Positions 16,487 through 28,911 are shown, counted from the first letter of the stretch. The stretch is DNA of 64,000 nucleotides from Sporosarcina sp. JAI121 (GCF_013408665.1 NZ_JACCCL010000001.1:1813136-1877135), one strand, 5' to 3'. The notes: a model not told the origin generated them from the sequence alone. Program-made: numbers and translations.

Positions 16487-19114
16487 AGATTTGACATAAT
16501 CATACACGGATTGAAGGGCATCATCAAGTTTAGATGCATCTTTCGCACCTGCCATTGCCATATCCGGTCGACCTCCACCTTTTCCGCCGCATTGTGTCGC
16601 TACATGATTGACGATTTTACCCGCATGATAGTTCCCGGATTTTAAATCTTCCGTCACACCCGACACTAACATCACTTTACCATCTGCCGCCGTACCTAGG
16701 ACGATAACACCCTTCGACAATTTCTGTTTCATTTCATCCATCATTTGACGGAGTCCGTTATTGTCTTTCACATCTACACGTGCAGCGATGACTGTAATAT
16801 CGTCGATTTGCTTGGCAGTCGCTATGACGTCAGTCAATTGGCTATTCCCTAATTTAGCCGATAATGAATCATTCTCACGTTGCAGTTCCTTCATGTCAGA
16901 TAGTACTGTCCCGATTTTTGTTACAACGTCTTTTGGATTTGCTTTCAAAAGGGCTGCAGCATCAACGAGGACTCCCTCCTCTTGTTTGAACGAACGGTAA
17001 GCCTGCTGTCCCGTAAGTGCTTCGATACGACGTGTACCTGCCCCGATCCCACTCTCAGAGACAAGTTTGAACAAACCGATGACAGACGTGGACGGTACAT
17101 GACATCCACCGCAAAGTTCCAAGGAGTAATCGCCTACCGAAACGACGCGCACGACTTTTCCGTATTTTTCTCCAAAGAGTGCCATAGCGCCAAGTCTTTT
17201 TGCTTCTTCAATAGGTTTTTCGGCGATATCCACCGAGATATCTTCCCAAATCTTTTCATTGACTATCTGTTCGATTTTCTCAAGTTCTTCAATCGTCACC
17301 TGTCCAAAATGCGAGAAGTCAAAACGCAGACGATCAGGACCTACATATGAGCCCGCCTGATTGACATGTTCACCGAGGACTTCTTTCAACGCTTTGTGAA
17401 GAAGATGTGTTGCGGTGTGATTTCGAACAGTAAGCTTCCTTGCAGCTTGATTTACTTCGGCATGTACCACCGCACCTTTGTTCATTTCACCCGAACGGAT
17501 GATTGCTGTATGCAAGTTTTGTCCGTTTGGTGCTTTCTGTACGTCTTTGACATCCGCAATGAATGTCTCGCCGCTAATCGTCCCTTTATCCGCCACTTGT
17601 CCGCCACTTTCCGCGTAGAATGGTGTCCGATTCAAGATGAACTGGATTTCATCTCCTTCGGACGCATTATCCACTAATGCACCATCCTGTAATAGTGAAA
17701 CTACCACAGATTCACATTGTAGCTGATTATAGCCGATAAATTCGCTTGGTTCATGAATTTCACCGAGTACTCCGGATTGTACATGCATCGAGTCGACGTT
17801 TTGACGGGCTGCGCGAGCACGTTGACGCTGTCCGTCCATTTCCGTATCGAATCCCGCACGATCCACTGTGACACCGGCCTCTTCAGCTAGTTCTTCCGTT
17901 AATTCAAACGGGAAGCCATAAGTGTCATAAAGTCGGAATGCATCAGCCCCGGGAACGATAGGTGTACCTGATGATTTTGCTTTGTCGATTACACCTGAAA
18001 GGATTGCCATTCCATCGGTCAATGTTTCATGGAATCGTTCTTCTTCATTTTTAACGACTTTCATGATGAAGACTTTCTTCTCAGCCACTTCCGGGTAGAA
18101 GTCCTGCATGATTTCCCCTACAACCGGCACAAGTTCAAACATGAACGGTTTATTGATGCCAAGTTGTTTCGCAAAACGGACGGCTCTGCGCAGCAATCTT
18201 CTCAATACATAGCCCCGTCCTTCATTGGACGGCAGTGCTCCATCACCGATTGCGAACGCGACCGTGCGGATATGATCTGCAATCACTTTGAATGCAATGT
18301 CTTTTTCTACATCCTTGCCATATGTCTCACCGGAAACTTTTTCAATGGCATGCATGATCGGCATGAAAAGATCTGTGTCAAAGTTTGTCGGAACGTCTTG
18401 GATAACCGATGCCATCCGCTCGAGTCCCATCCCTGTATCGATGTTTTTTTTCGGTAGCGGTGTATACGTATGGTCAGGATTATGATTGAACTCTGAAAAT
18501 ACGAGATTCCAGATTTCAAGGTACCGTTCATTTTCCCCGCCCGGATATAATTCCGGGTCAGAGAAGTCGTCGCCGTACGCTGGCCCTCGGTCGTAGAATA
18601 TTTCCGAGTTCGGTCCACTTGGGCCTTCCCCGATATCCCAGAAGTTCCCTTCCAGGCGGATGATACGATCTTCTGCAATGCCCACTTTATCACGCCAAAT
18701 CGCATACGCTTCTTCATCTTCCGGATGGATTGTGATGGACAGCAGTTCTGGATCGAAGCCGATCCACTTGTCATCCGTCAGAAATTCCCAAGCGCGGACG
18801 ATTGCTTCTTCCTTGAAGTAATCCCCAATTGAGAAATTGCCGAGCATTTCGAAAAAGGTATGATGGCGGGCTGTTTTCCCGACATTTTCGATATCATTCG
18901 TACGGATGGATTTTTGTGCATTGACGATACGGGGATTAGCAGGTACAACCCGTCCGTCGAAATATTTTTTCAATGTGGCAACGCCGCTGTTGATCCAAAG
19001 TAGGGATGCGTCGTCAATCGGTACGAGTGGTGCGGAAGGTTCAACGCTGTGACCTTTTTCTTTGAAGTAGTCCAGAAACATAGTGCGGATTTGGGATGTT
19101 GTCATTTTTTTCAT
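16481..19114 (-). CDS. alaS: Alanyl-tRNA synthetase
   Basis: AlaS charges tRNA-Ala with alanine. The 877 residues hold the class II core with [13 protein letters not shown] and [18 protein letters not shown], the editing domain with [11 protein letters not shown] and the CGGCH zinc motif near 660, and the C-Ala domain with the glycine-rich [17 protein letters not shown] 19114 is chosen because GGAGGA lies seven bases upstream; the frame to 19147 adds an unsupported extension. A T-box leader controls it. Confidence 0.97.
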   Translation of the reverse strand: MKKMTTSQIRTMFLDYFKEKGHSVEPSAPLVPIDDASLLWINSGVATLKKYFDGRVVPANPRIVNAQKSIRTNDIENVGKTARHHTFFEMLGNFSIGDYFKEEAIVRAWEFLTDDKWIGFDPELLSITIHPEDEEAYAIWRDKVGIAEDRIIRLEGNFWDIGEGPSGPNSEIFYDRGPAYGDDFSDPELYPGGENERYLEIWNLVFSEFNHNPDHTYTPLPKKNIDTGMGLERMASVIQDVPTNFDTDLFMPIMHAIEKVSGETYGKDVEKDIAFKVIADHIRTVAFAIGDGALPSNEGRGYVLRRLLRRAVRFAKQLGINKPFMFELVPVVGEIMQDFYPEVAEKKVFIMKVVKNEEERFHETLTDGMAILSGVIDKAKSSGTPIVPGADAFRLYDTYGFPFELTEELAEEAGVTVDRAGFDTEMDGQRQRARAARQNVDSMHVQSGVLGEIHEPSEFIGYNQLQCESVVVSLLQDGALVDNASEGDEIQFILNRTPFYAESGGQVADKGTISGETFIADVKDVQKAPNGQNLHTAIIRSGEMNKGAVVHAEVNQAARKLTVRNHTATHLLHKALKEVLGEHVNQAGSYVGPDRLRFDFSHFGQVTIEELEKIEQIVNEKIWEDISVDIAEKPIEEAKRLGAMALFGEKYGKVVRVVSVGDYSLELCGGCHVPSTSVIGLFKLVSESGIGAGTRRIEALTGQQAYRSFKQEEGVLVDAAALLKANPKDVVTKIGTVLSDMKELQRENDSLSAKLGNSQLTDVIATAKQIDDITVIAARVDVKDNNGLRQMMDEMKQKLSKGVIVLGTAADGKVMLVSGVTEDLKSGNYHAGKIVNHVATQCGGKGGGRPDMAMAGAKDASKLDDALQSVYDYVKSV

Positions 19115-19232
19115 AAGTGTGTCCTCCTCATTAGTTAAAAGGTGCAATTTCGCGCTCCTGTTGTAAATTACAACAATGTTTGTCTATTGATGCCCCATTT
19201 TGCAACTTGCTAAATCTTTCCGACTTGCAGGC

Positions 19233-19510
19233 ACAAAAAAATCCCCGCCCCTTAAAACAAGGGACGAAGATGTTAGTCTCGCGGTACCACCCTAATTACC
19301 GGACATATTGCATCCGGCATCTCTGGTTGCCTTAACGCGGCGGACGGCAGGGATGAGCTGCACTCAGGAGTAGCTTTTCAACATTTCTCTCGAGTGCTTT
19401 TTCAGCCAAGAAGCACTTTTCTGGACGAGTGAACATGTCTACTTTCTCCATCAACGTATTACATATGATGCCTGTCCAACTTCAGCATTTCTTAATTGGA
19501 TTATAGAAAA
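19233..19510 (-). promoter_or_regulatory. T-box riboswitch leader of alaS
   Basis: The minus strand contains the T-box AGGGTGGTACCGCG (19293-19280), which pairs with the tRNA acceptor end. It is followed by a terminator stem of GTCCCTT/GGGGCGGGG type ending in seven Ts (19241-19234). A candidate specifier codon GCT (Ala) lies at 19374-19372, before ACTCCTGAG, a context commonly seen after T-box specifiers. The leader should allow alaS read-through when uncharged tRNA-Ala accumulates. Confidence 0.93.
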
Positions 19511-19524
19511 GTTCCGTCTTCTTG

Positions 19525-21975
19525 TCAATCGGAAGCTTCAAGAAATTCATATGGCGTTATGCCTTTCATTCCAACAAGAGGGTCGATTGTCAGGAATGTT
19601 TCCATCGTAAGCTCATAGATGGCTGGTCCGGATTCATTCGAACTGATGCTTGGTTCCTTATCAACTTCCCCTATTTCTTGCTCACGCGTTTCCAACGATA
19701 CTGGCTCAACAACATCACCGTTCAGCCGTTCTTTCAACGTTGTCTGTCTTTCCAATTCATCTGTCCGCGCTATGCCCGATCTGAACTCTTCAGGTTCCCC
19801 GCAGAGAATGAGAAAGTTTTTCGCACGGGTGATTCCCGTGTATAACAGATTACGCCTTAACATTTTACGATGACTGCGAACAATCGGCATGATGACGATT
19901 GGAAATTCACTGCCCTGGGATTTATGGATTGAACAACAGTAAGCAAGCGTTAGCTGATTAAGGTCATTGCGTTCATAAGTGACTTCAATCCCATCATATG
20001 AAACGACAAGCAATTCTTTTTTATCGATTGTTTCTTTCGCTTTGATAATCGCGATAACTTCACCCATATCCCCGTTGAACACATTGCTCTCCGGCTGATT
20101 GACTAGCTGAAGCACTTTATCGCCGATCCGGTAAATCGCTTCCCCGAAAACGACTTCTTTCCGTTTCGGTCCCGGCGGATTGACCATTTCCTGAATCATC
20201 TTGTTCAAGCCGTCGATACCAGCCGGTCCTCTATACATCGGTGCAAGCACTTGGATATCTTTTATGGGGTGGCCCTTGGTGATTGCACTTTTCACGACTT
20301 GCTCGACTACTTCAAGAATTCGGTCGCTGCTAGCTTTGATAAATGAACGGTCCGAAGTCTTCTTTGTTATGTCATCTGTCCATTCTGAACGTTTGATCAT
20401 ATGTGCCATTTCGATGATTGACGAGCCTTCACTTTGACGGAAGACTTCAGTCAGCTCGATAACGGGAACTTTACCTGAATCCAGCATATCCCGCAATACT
20501 TGACCCGGTCCGACGGGCGGCAGCTGATCCTGATCCCCGACGAACAATAGTTGAACGTCATTAGATAGTGCCTTCAGTAACTGATGGGCTAGCCAGGTGT
20601 CTACCATCGACATCTCATCAATGATAATGAGACGTCCTTCAATTTCCCGTTCCGTTTCCTCTTCCTTTTCCTGTCCATTGAATCCAAGCAAACGGTGGAT
20701 TGTCATCGCAGGCAACCCTGTCGATTCGGACATGCGTTTCGCCGCACGTCCAGTCGGTGCCGCTAAAACGATGGGAAATGTTTCTTTCTTTTTGGCATAC
20801 TCTTTCGGGTCCAGTGACAAGCCATGCAGTTCTGCATACACTTCAACGAAACCACGAATCACGGTTGTCTTCCCCGTCCCAGGTCCACCCGTTAAAATCA
20901 TTAACGGTGAATGTAGAGCTGTTTCAATCGCGGCCACTTGTGTTTCTGCATAATTTACGCCTAGCCGTTCTTCAACTTCCCCAACCGCTTTCCTTATTTC
21001 AGATACAGGGAACTGATCGGCAGTATCGTTTTCCATTATCCGTTCAAGTTTGGTCGCGATGCCAATCTCAGAAAAGTATAGGGATGGTACGTACAGCCTT
21101 CTTTCTTCAGCTGACAGTTTCCCTTCTTCTACCAGTTCAATAATTGCCCGGGAAATATCTGAAAATTGAATATCAACTCGTTGACTCATTTCAAGTAGAC
21201 GTTTCACATCCGGTAGGACAGCTTCCGCCTCGATGAATACGTGACCGGCTGATTGTACGGCTAAATTCATCGTATGGAGAATGGCCGCTTTTATTCTTGA
21301 AGGATGATTTCCCGTGATGCCTAGATTCCTGCCGAGATCGTCTGCACGCTGGAAACCTACCCCTTCAACCTCTTCAATAAGACGATACGGATTTTCAGTC
21401 AGCATCGAAATGGATTCTTCACGGTACAGCTGATAAATACGCATAGCGATTTGAGGGCCAAATCCCCATTCATTCAGCTGAATGATCGTCCGTTCAAGTC
21501 CCATATTTTGTGCAAGCACGGAGACAATCGTCTCTTTTTTTTCATGGGACAACTTTGGGATCATACCAAGGACGGACGGATCGTCAAGTATCTTTTTAAT
21601 CGCATCCTTGCCAAGTTTTTTCACAATTGTTTGGGCTGTCTTCATCCCGATACCCGGAAACAAATCGCCTGATAAATAATGGATAAGTCCCGTTTCTGTT
21701 GCAGGCATCTCTTTGGCAAACGTATGCACATCGAACTGTGCACCGTATGTCGGATGATTGACTAGCTTTCCTGTGAATTTATAGTCATCCTCAGCATTCA
21801 ACTGTGGAAAACTGCCTTTGACGATAATTTCTTTATCTTCATAACCGCTGTTTGTTTCCCTTACTTTTAATTTAGCAATCGTAAAAAGGCTGTCGGGGTT
21901 ATGGAAGATCGTCACGACCGGTCGTCCGATCAAAAAAATCTCATCCGTATTTCCCACTTCGATGTTCCCTTCCAT
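19525..21975 (-). CDS. recD2: RecD2 family ATP-dependent DNA helicase
   Basis: This 816-residue SF1B 5'-3' helicase belongs to the RecD-like group without RecBC. An N-terminal OB-like and helix-hairpin-helix region (IGMKTAQTIVKKLG, VEGVGFQRADDLG) precedes the Walker A GGPGTGKTT (about 360), DEMSMVD Walker B, GDQDQLPPVGPG motif III and SIHKSQGSEFP motif V. ATG 21975 has a GGGGTGG site five bases upstream. B. subtilis YrrC acts in DNA repair and replication-fork handling. A non-family acidic tail of about 70 residues ends the protein. Confidence 0.94.
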   Translation of the reverse strand: MEGNIEVGNTDEIFLIGRPVVTIFHNPDSLFTIAKLKVRETNSGYEDKEIIVKGSFPQLNAEDDYKFTGKLVNHPTYGAQFDVHTFAKEMPATETGLIHYLSGDLFPGIGMKTAQTIVKKLGKDAIKKILDDPSVLGMIPKLSHEKKETIVSVLAQNMGLERTIIQLNEWGFGPQIAMRIYQLYREESISMLTENPYRLIEEVEGVGFQRADDLGRNLGITGNHPSRIKAAILHTMNLAVQSAGHVFIEAEAVLPDVKRLLEMSQRVDIQFSDISRAIIELVEEGKLSAEERRLYVPSLYFSEIGIATKLERIMENDTADQFPVSEIRKAVGEVEERLGVNYAETQVAAIETALHSPLMILTGGPGTGKTTVIRGFVEVYAELHGLSLDPKEYAKKKETFPIVLAAPTGRAAKRMSESTGLPAMTIHRLLGFNGQEKEEETEREIEGRLIIIDEMSMVDTWLAHQLLKALSNDVQLLFVGDQDQLPPVGPGQVLRDMLDSGKVPVIELTEVFRQSEGSSIIEMAHMIKRSEWTDDITKKTSDRSFIKASSDRILEVVEQVVKSAITKGHPIKDIQVLAPMYRGPAGIDGLNKMIQEMVNPPGPKRKEVVFGEAIYRIGDKVLQLVNQPESNVFNGDMGEVIAIIKAKETIDKKELLVVSYDGIEVTYERNDLNQLTLAYCCSIHKSQGSEFPIVIMPIVRSHRKMLRRNLLYTGITRAKNFLILCGEPEEFRSGIARTDELERQTTLKERLNGDVVEPVSLETREQEIGEVDKEPSISSNESGPAIYELTMETFLTIDPLVGMKGITPYEFLEASD

Positions 21976-21990
21976 CACCGCCACCCCTTC

Positions 21991-22656
21991 TTATTTTCCG
22001 TTTTCGCCCAATTGGATCATGTCATATATATAACGGGCTTGTACGTGATCCGGATCGATTGTAAATGCTTTTTCTAGATGATGTAATGCATCTTGTTTCT
22101 GTTCCGTCGACACTGCATATAAGAAGCCAAGGTTGTAATGCGCATCGGCATTTTCTCCGTCCTGTTCGATGATGAAACGGAATTCATTCCCCGCCTCATT
22201 GAACAGTTCCATATTCGCAAGGACAATGCCGTACGACAACCGTATTTCTAGATCTTCCGGTGCAAGTTCTGCCGCACGCTGTAAATAAGGTAATGCCAAT
22301 TTTTCATTATTGGAACGTTCAAGACTTTTACCGAGCATGAAATAAACGTCTGCCTCTTCAACGCCTTGCCGGATAGCTTTTTCATATAATTTTGCCGCTT
22401 CTTCAAAACGTTCTTTATTATAGTATAGGTTGGCAAGCCCATAAAAAGCTGTGCCCGCTTCAGCGTCAAGTGTAATCGCCTTCTGGAAAAACGGTTCTGC
22501 TCTTTCAGCATCTCCGAGAGAAGCGAAAACATTGCCTAAATTGATATAGCCTACTGCATTATCGGGATCCTTTTCGACTCCTTGCATAAATGCTTCTACT
22601 GCTTTTTCATATTCGCCATTTTGCAGTGCGGCGATTCCAATTTCATTGTATTCCAT
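21991..22656 (-). CDS. Tetratricopeptide repeat protein (YrrB-like)
   Basis: The 221-residue soluble protein is made of about six TPR units of 34 residues (for example AVGYINLGNVFASLGDAERA and ADVYFMLGKSLERSNNEKLA). ATG 22656 is chosen because AAGGGGA precedes it by eight bases; the frame to 22797 overlaps mnmA. It sits between recD2 and mnmA as yrrB does in B. subtilis. Partners are unknown; a scaffold role is all that the repeats support. Confidence 0.9.
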   Translation of the reverse strand: MEYNEIGIAALQNGEYEKAVEAFMQGVEKDPDNAVGYINLGNVFASLGDAERAEPFFQKAITLDAEAGTAFYGLANLYYNKERFEEAAKLYEKAIRQGVEEADVYFMLGKSLERSNNEKLALPYLQRAAELAPEDLEIRLSYGIVLANMELFNEAGNEFRFIIEQDGENADAHYNLGFLYAVSTEQKQDALHHLEKAFTIDPDHVQARYIYDMIQLGENGK

Positions 22657-22669
22657 AGTAAACTTCCCC

Positions 22670-24953
<2,284 letters not shown>

Positions 24954-24968
24954 TATGATAGGACCCCT

Positions 24969-25388
24969 TTAAATGTAAAACATATAGCTATCACGGTCAT
25001 CTTCTTCACCGGATTTCATCAAATCTTCAATTGTCGTTGTATCGAGAACACTGCGGACAGCTTCTCCGATCCGTTTCCACAGTTCTTGCTGCGGGACATC
25101 GGATCCATCCAACCCTTCCACAAGTTGTATGGGTCCTTCAAGAATCCGTATTACATCTCCGGCCGTTATCTCCGCCGGTGGTCTAGCTAGCATATATCCC
25201 CCATAAGCCCCGCGGACGCTTTTCACGATTCCGCTATTGCGGAGCGGTGGAATTAGTTGTTCAAGATATGCTTCGGACAATTTTTGTTCTTCGGCGATTT
25301 TTCGGAGCGGTACAGGACCTTCCCCGAATTTGGAGCCAAGTTCAACGACAATTGTTAAACCATATCGGCCTTTTGTAGAAATCTTCAT
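24969..25388 (-). CDS. cymR: CymR, Rrf2-family regulator of cysteine metabolism
   Basis: The 139-residue Rrf2 protein has an N-terminal winged helix (MKISTKGRYGLTIVVEL, LSEAYLEQLIPPLR, VKSVRGAYGGYMLA). In B. subtilis CymR represses cysteine and sulfur uptake genes in complex with CysK. It has no cysteine cluster of the IscR type. It lies directly before the cysteine desulfurase, as in B. subtilis yrzC-yrvO, and diverges from rarA. Confidence 0.9.
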   Translation of the reverse strand: MKISTKGRYGLTIVVELGSKFGEGPVPLRKIAEEQKLSEAYLEQLIPPLRNSGIVKSVRGAYGGYMLARPPAEITAGDVIRILEGPIQLVEGLDGSDVPQQELWKRIGEAVRSVLDTTTIEDLMKSGEEDDRDSYMFYI

Positions 25389-25421
25389 AATATCCCGTCC
25401 TTTTTACGATTGCTTCAAAAT

Positions 25422-25430
25422 ATTATAGCA
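25422..25430 (-). promoter_or_regulatory. Extended -10 promoter for cymR operon
   Basis: The minus strand reads TGCTATAAT, an ideal extended -10, 34 bases before cymR. A consensus -35 is not evident. It is divergent from the rarA promoter about 50 bases away. Confidence 0.6.
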
Positions 25431-25456
25431 TAACTAAACTGCAAGCTTACCTAAAA

Positions 25457-25484
25457 TGATTTCCGGTTGGCTAACGTGTATAAT
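25457..25484 (+). promoter_or_regulatory. Sigma-A promoter candidate for rarA
   Basis: TATAAT lies at 25479-25484, 35 bases before the rarA start, with a poor -35 (TGATTT, 25457-25462) at 16-base spacing. Confidence 0.45.
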
Positions 25485-25518
25485 AGAGGAACGGATGTAC
25501 TGTGAGGAGTGATTTTTT

Positions 25519-26805
25519 TTGCATAACGAGCCATTGGCGTTTCGCATGCGCCCGAGAAATATAGATGAGATTGCTGGACAGAAGGATATCATCGGCGAAA
25601 AGACGGCATTGTACCGGATGATTAAAAACGGGCACGTTCCATCGATGCTGCTGTACGGGGAACCTGGGATTGGGAAGACGTCACTTGCCCATGCAATCGC
25701 AGGTACTACCAACCTTCCTTTCATCGCCATGAATGCGACAGTTTCGGGAAAGAAAGATGTCGAAGATGTTGTCGCGGAATCACGGATTACAGGAAAAGTA
25801 CTATTATTCCTCGATGAAATTCATCGGTTCAATAAATTACAACAAGATACTTTACTGCCGCACGTCGAAAGTGGAGCGATTGTCTTAATTGGGGCAACCA
25901 CTGAAAATCCATACCACGACGTCAATCCCGCCATCCGTTCCAGGTGCGGTGAAATCCGACAATTATCCAGGTTAGAACCTGATGATTTGTTGGTAGTGCT
26001 AGAAAAAGCTATGTCCGATGAAGAACGTGGGCTTGGAAGAATGCCGATTACCATAACTGATGATCAGCTTACGATGATTGCGGAAGGTGTCAACGGTGAT
26101 GCACGAAAGGCGTTAACTGTTCTTGAGTCGGCCGTATCCGCTAGTGATGAAGTCGATGGGAAAATAATCATTGAAGACTGGCTACTTGAAAATCTCCTTG
26201 GGCGCATCGGTTTATTCGGGGATAAAAAAGGCTCGCATTTTTATAATTTATTGTCTGCGCTTCAAAAGTCGGTCCGCGGGAGTGACGTCGATGCCGCTAT
26301 TTATTACCTAGCAAATCTTCTTGAGACTGGTGATTTAGTAGCCGTGAATAGACGTTTGCTCGTGATGGCCTATGAAGATGTTGGACTAGCATCGCCTGAA
26401 GTCGGTCCGCACGTCTTGGCTGCTACTGATGCCGCGGTACGGCTCGGAATGCCCGAAGCGCGTATCCCTCTGGCCAACGCAGTAATCGAAATGTGTCTGG
26501 CATCAAAATCGAATTCCGCCTATAAAGCGATCGATGCCGCCGTGAACGCCATTAACGAAGGCAAGACCGGAGACATTCCGTTACATTTGCGGGATACACA
26601 TTACGCCGGCGCAGCTAAACTTGGCCATGTCGGTTACAAATACCCGCACGACTCACCCCTTGGTTCGTTCGGCGGCTGGATAGATCAGCAATACTTACCT
26701 GATAAAATTAAAAATATATCGTTTTATAAGCCCGTTATTGCGGGCGAGGAGAAAAAGATGGGTAGCATTTACGATAGACTGAAAGAGTTTAGGAAAAAGA
26801 AATGA
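25519..26805 (+). CDS. rarA: Replication-associated recombination protein RarA (MgsA)
   Basis: RarA is an AAA+ clamp-loader-like ATPase that acts at stalled replication forks. The 428 residues show Walker A GEPGIGKTS (about 48-56), Walker B LFLDEIHRFN, sensor GATTENPY and the C-terminal oligomerisation domain with RARPEARIPLANAV-like sequence. The start is TTG 25519; GAGGAGTGA lies upstream at usual spacing. It is one of the few plus-strand genes and is transcribed away from cymR. Confidence 0.95.
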   Translation: MHNEPLAFRMRPRNIDEIAGQKDIIGEKTALYRMIKNGHVPSMLLYGEPGIGKTSLAHAIAGTTNLPFIAMNATVSGKKDVEDVVAESRITGKVLLFLDEIHRFNKLQQDTLLPHVESGAIVLIGATTENPYHDVNPAIRSRCGEIRQLSRLEPDDLLVVLEKAMSDEERGLGRMPITITDDQLTMIAEGVNGDARKALTVLESAVSASDEVDGKIIIEDWLLENLLGRIGLFGDKKGSHFYNLLSALQKSVRGSDVDAAIYYLANLLETGDLVAVNRRLLVMAYEDVGLASPEVGPHVLAATDAAVRLGMPEARIPLANAVIEMCLASKSNSAYKAIDAAVNAINEGKTGDIPLHLRDTHYAGAAKLGHVGYKYPHDSPLGSFGGWIDQQYLPDKIKNISFYKPVIAGEEKKMGSIYDRLKEFRKKK

Positions 26806-27014
26806 TAAAAACCCACTAGATTGCCGTCGCTAGACTGGACGTTGGATTTCCCATACTATACGCTTCGGCGCTTGGGGTTGCCTCCCGCCATAAGCCAGAC
26901 AACTTCTCCGTCAGTCTTATGGCTTCGGCTCCCCTGTAAGGCGCCTTCGCTGGTTTTCACCCAGGTTATACCGAATGCCTCTGTATAGGTTGTTTGAGAG
27001 ACAGGCGGGCTTTC
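26806..27014 (-). repeat. MITE-like dispersed repeat, copy A
   Basis: This ~209-bp non-coding block starts just after the rarA stop. Read on the minus strand it aligns over most of its length with 40381-40570 on the plus strand. The best shared core runs from ATTCGGTATA through GCGCCTTAC, GCCGAAG, ATAAGACTGACG and AAGTTGTCTGGCTTATGGC to GGGAGGCA. The core can fold into a hairpin (GCCATAAG with CTTATGGC). One end reads AAAGCCCGCCTG on the minus strand, like the ends of copy B. No transposase is present. Confidence 0.8.
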
Positions 27015-27077
27015 GATGACAATGTTTGCAATCAATCACAAACCGATCTGAGAACTCAGAGGAAAATAATGAATAGG

Positions 27078-27119
27078 AAAGGCGACATTTCGTTCATAAT
27101 CGAACGAAATGTCGCCTTT
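27078..27119. terminator. Strong bidirectional terminator-like hairpin
   Basis: A perfect 18-bp stem (27078-27095 with 27102-27119) with a 6-base loop is followed by TTTT on the plus strand. It lies between convergent rarA and the lipoprotein gene. Confidence 0.85.
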
Positions 27120-27166
27120 TAGATTTCAAATTTACTTACAAGGTTTAAAACACAGGTTTTTCAATG

Positions 27167-27191
27167 CCCTCCGATTGTCGGGAGGTTTTTT
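27167..27191 (+). terminator. Plus-strand intrinsic terminator
   Basis: A 7-bp stem CCCTCCG/CGGGAGG with loop ATTGT is followed by six Ts. It is a second stop for plus-strand transcripts from rarA, placed just before the lipoprotein stop codon. Confidence 0.75.
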
Positions 27192-27200
27192 AGTGACTGA

Positions 27201-28016
27201 TTATTGGGCGACGGCATCCAAGACGTCCGCAGGCATTTTTATGTCAACCGCTTTATCGAAATGACTGTAAACTGCATTAATCGTCTGCTTAACACGATGT
27301 GAATTGCCGTCGATTTGTGTTGTTGAGTACGTTGTGGTGTCGAGCATCATTTTGAAGTCGGTTATATAAAATGTGTTGATATCGATTCCGATGACTATAT
27401 CGAACTTATTGATAAGCGGAAACTCACTATTCAGTACTTCCATGTCGGTTTCACTGCCATCGTCTAAATTGAATAGTAGCTTTTTGAATTCCTTATATTG
27501 CTCACGTGACAACGATAGTTTCAAATTATAGCCATAATCAATCGGTTCCAGAACAAAATCGTCTTTAAAAGCATCAAAAAACTCCAGATTCAATGTCGGA
27601 TGGACATTTGCGATCATCGAACCGAACAGCTCCGCAATTGAACCGGAAGGCAACTCTTCCCAAATATTTTTTTGATCGTCTTTTATAAAAACACGATCTT
27701 CCAGCTGATACACTTCCGCATCCCACGCGTTCCCGTCTACAGGCCGTGCTTTTACATTTTGTTTAAATGCAACCGGATTTAATGCTGCATCCGAAGTCAT
27801 TTCAAATTTCACACTGTGCCTCTCTTCAGGCGTTGTTGTTTTCCAAAAATCGTCGTAAGAGATATGTGTACGCACATTTTTCAATTCAGCAGATGCTTCT
27901 TTCGCTTTTTCAAAAACATCTTGAGCTGACATACCCTTTTTCGCTTCCACATTGCTACATGCCGTTAATAAGAGGGCAATTAAACCGAAAACCAGTATCT
28001 TAAACGCTTTATTCAC
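27201..28016 (-). CDS. Secreted lipoprotein of the DUF6612/LolA-like type
   Basis: The 271-residue protein starts with a lipoprotein signal: basic start, hydrophobic core and lipobox LTAC with the modified cysteine at residue 20. The mature part begins 'AQDVFEKAKEASAELKNV' and continues as a beta-rich domain with repeated 'MTSDAALNP...VKARPV' type strands, as in small DUF6612 lipoproteins with a LolA-like fold. GTG 28016 is preferred, with AAAGGA nine bases upstream; the frame runs to 28043. Function is unknown. It lies alone between terminators and is not part of the usual B. subtilis order here. Confidence 0.8.
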   Translation of the reverse strand: MNKAFKILVFGLIALLLTACSNVEAKKGMSAQDVFEKAKEASAELKNVRTHISYDDFWKTTTPEERHSVKFEMTSDAALNPVAFKQNVKARPVDGNAWDAEVYQLEDRVFIKDDQKNIWEELPSGSIAELFGSMIANVHPTLNLEFFDAFKDDFVLEPIDYGYNLKLSLSREQYKEFKKLLFNLDDGSETDMEVLNSEFPLINKFDIVIGIDINTFYITDFKMMLDTTTYSTTQIDGNSHRVKQTINAVYSHFDKAVDIKMPADVLDAVAQ

Positions 28017-28097
28017 ACGGAAACATCCTTTCTTCAGTTCCAAGTTCGTTTACTAGGCAACCACTACATTATAACCCTACTATTATTTTGGTTACAA

Positions 28098-28136
28098 CCA
28101 AAAAGGAACCGCATGAAGTTAGGCACTCACGCGGTT
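28098..28136 (-). terminator. Terminator after tcdA
   Basis: A 10-bp stem with one G-U pair (28107-28116 with 28127-28136) is followed on the minus strand by CCTTTTT. Confidence 0.75.
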
Positions 28137-28143
28137 ATTATAA

Positions 28144-28911
28144 TTATATTTTATCTTTTACACGCCGAATAGGTATGTCCGCAACGATATCATTCATTAC
28201 CCAGCTTGCGCATACAAGTCCTGCAACAGATGGAACGAATGCGTTTGATGCAGGCGGCATTTTGGCTTTCCTAATTTGCGCATCGGGCTTACCAACAGTA
28301 TCGACGACATCTTCCCTGATGACAATCGGGCTTTCATCGGAAAAAACGACCGGCACGCCTTTGTTGATGCCTTCTTTTCGCAGTCTGAGACGGATCACCT
28401 TCGCAACCGGATCCGTATGTGTCTTTGAAATATCCGCAATTTGAAACCGGGTCGGATCCATCTTATTGGCAGCGCCCATGCTTGAAATGATTTTAACGTT
28501 CCGTGCAATGCATTCTTTTATCAAATGAATCTTAAAACTGATTGTATCAGATGCATCGATAACATAATCGGGTTTGTAGCTGAAAAACTCTTCAGCCGTT
28601 TCTTCCGTATAAAACATATGGAGCGAAATGACTTCACATTCTTCGTTTATATCAGCAATGCGCTCTTTCATCACTTCCGCTTTAGAACGGCCGACCGTCG
28701 ACAAATTAGCGATAAGCTGACGATTGATATTCGTTATATCAATATCATCTTTATCAACAAGGATAATACGACCGATCCCACTCCTGGCACAAGCTTCCGC
28801 CGCAAAAGAACCGACTCCCCCTACGCCAAGTATCGCAACAGTCATATCCCGCATACGCCTTACACCTTCTGTACCGATGGCTAATTCATTCCGTGAAAAT
28901 TGATGTAACAA
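28144..28911 (-). CDS. tcdA: tRNA threonylcarbamoyladenosine dehydratase TcdA
   Basis: TcdA (CsdL/YrvM) cyclises t6A37 of tRNA to the hydantoin form using ATP. The 255-residue E1-like enzyme has the nucleotide loop ILGVGGVGSFAAEA near 28-41, LVDKDDIDITNINRQ and the VIDASDT motif. TTG 28911 is chosen: GGCGGAG lies six bases upstream and the family begins LHQFSRNELAIG. The frame to 28974 includes an upstream terminator, so it is not used. Confidence 0.92.
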   Translation of the reverse strand: MLHQFSRNELAIGTEGVRRMRDMTVAILGVGGVGSFAAEACARSGIGRIILVDKDDIDITNINRQLIANLSTVGRSKAEVMKERIADINEECEVISLHMFYTEETAEEFFSYKPDYVIDASDTISFKIHLIKECIARNVKIISSMGAANKMDPTRFQIADISKTHTDPVAKVIRLRLRKEGINKGVPVVFSDESPIVIREDVVDTVGKPDAQIRKAKMPPASNAFVPSVAGLVCASWVMNDIVADIPIRRVKDKI

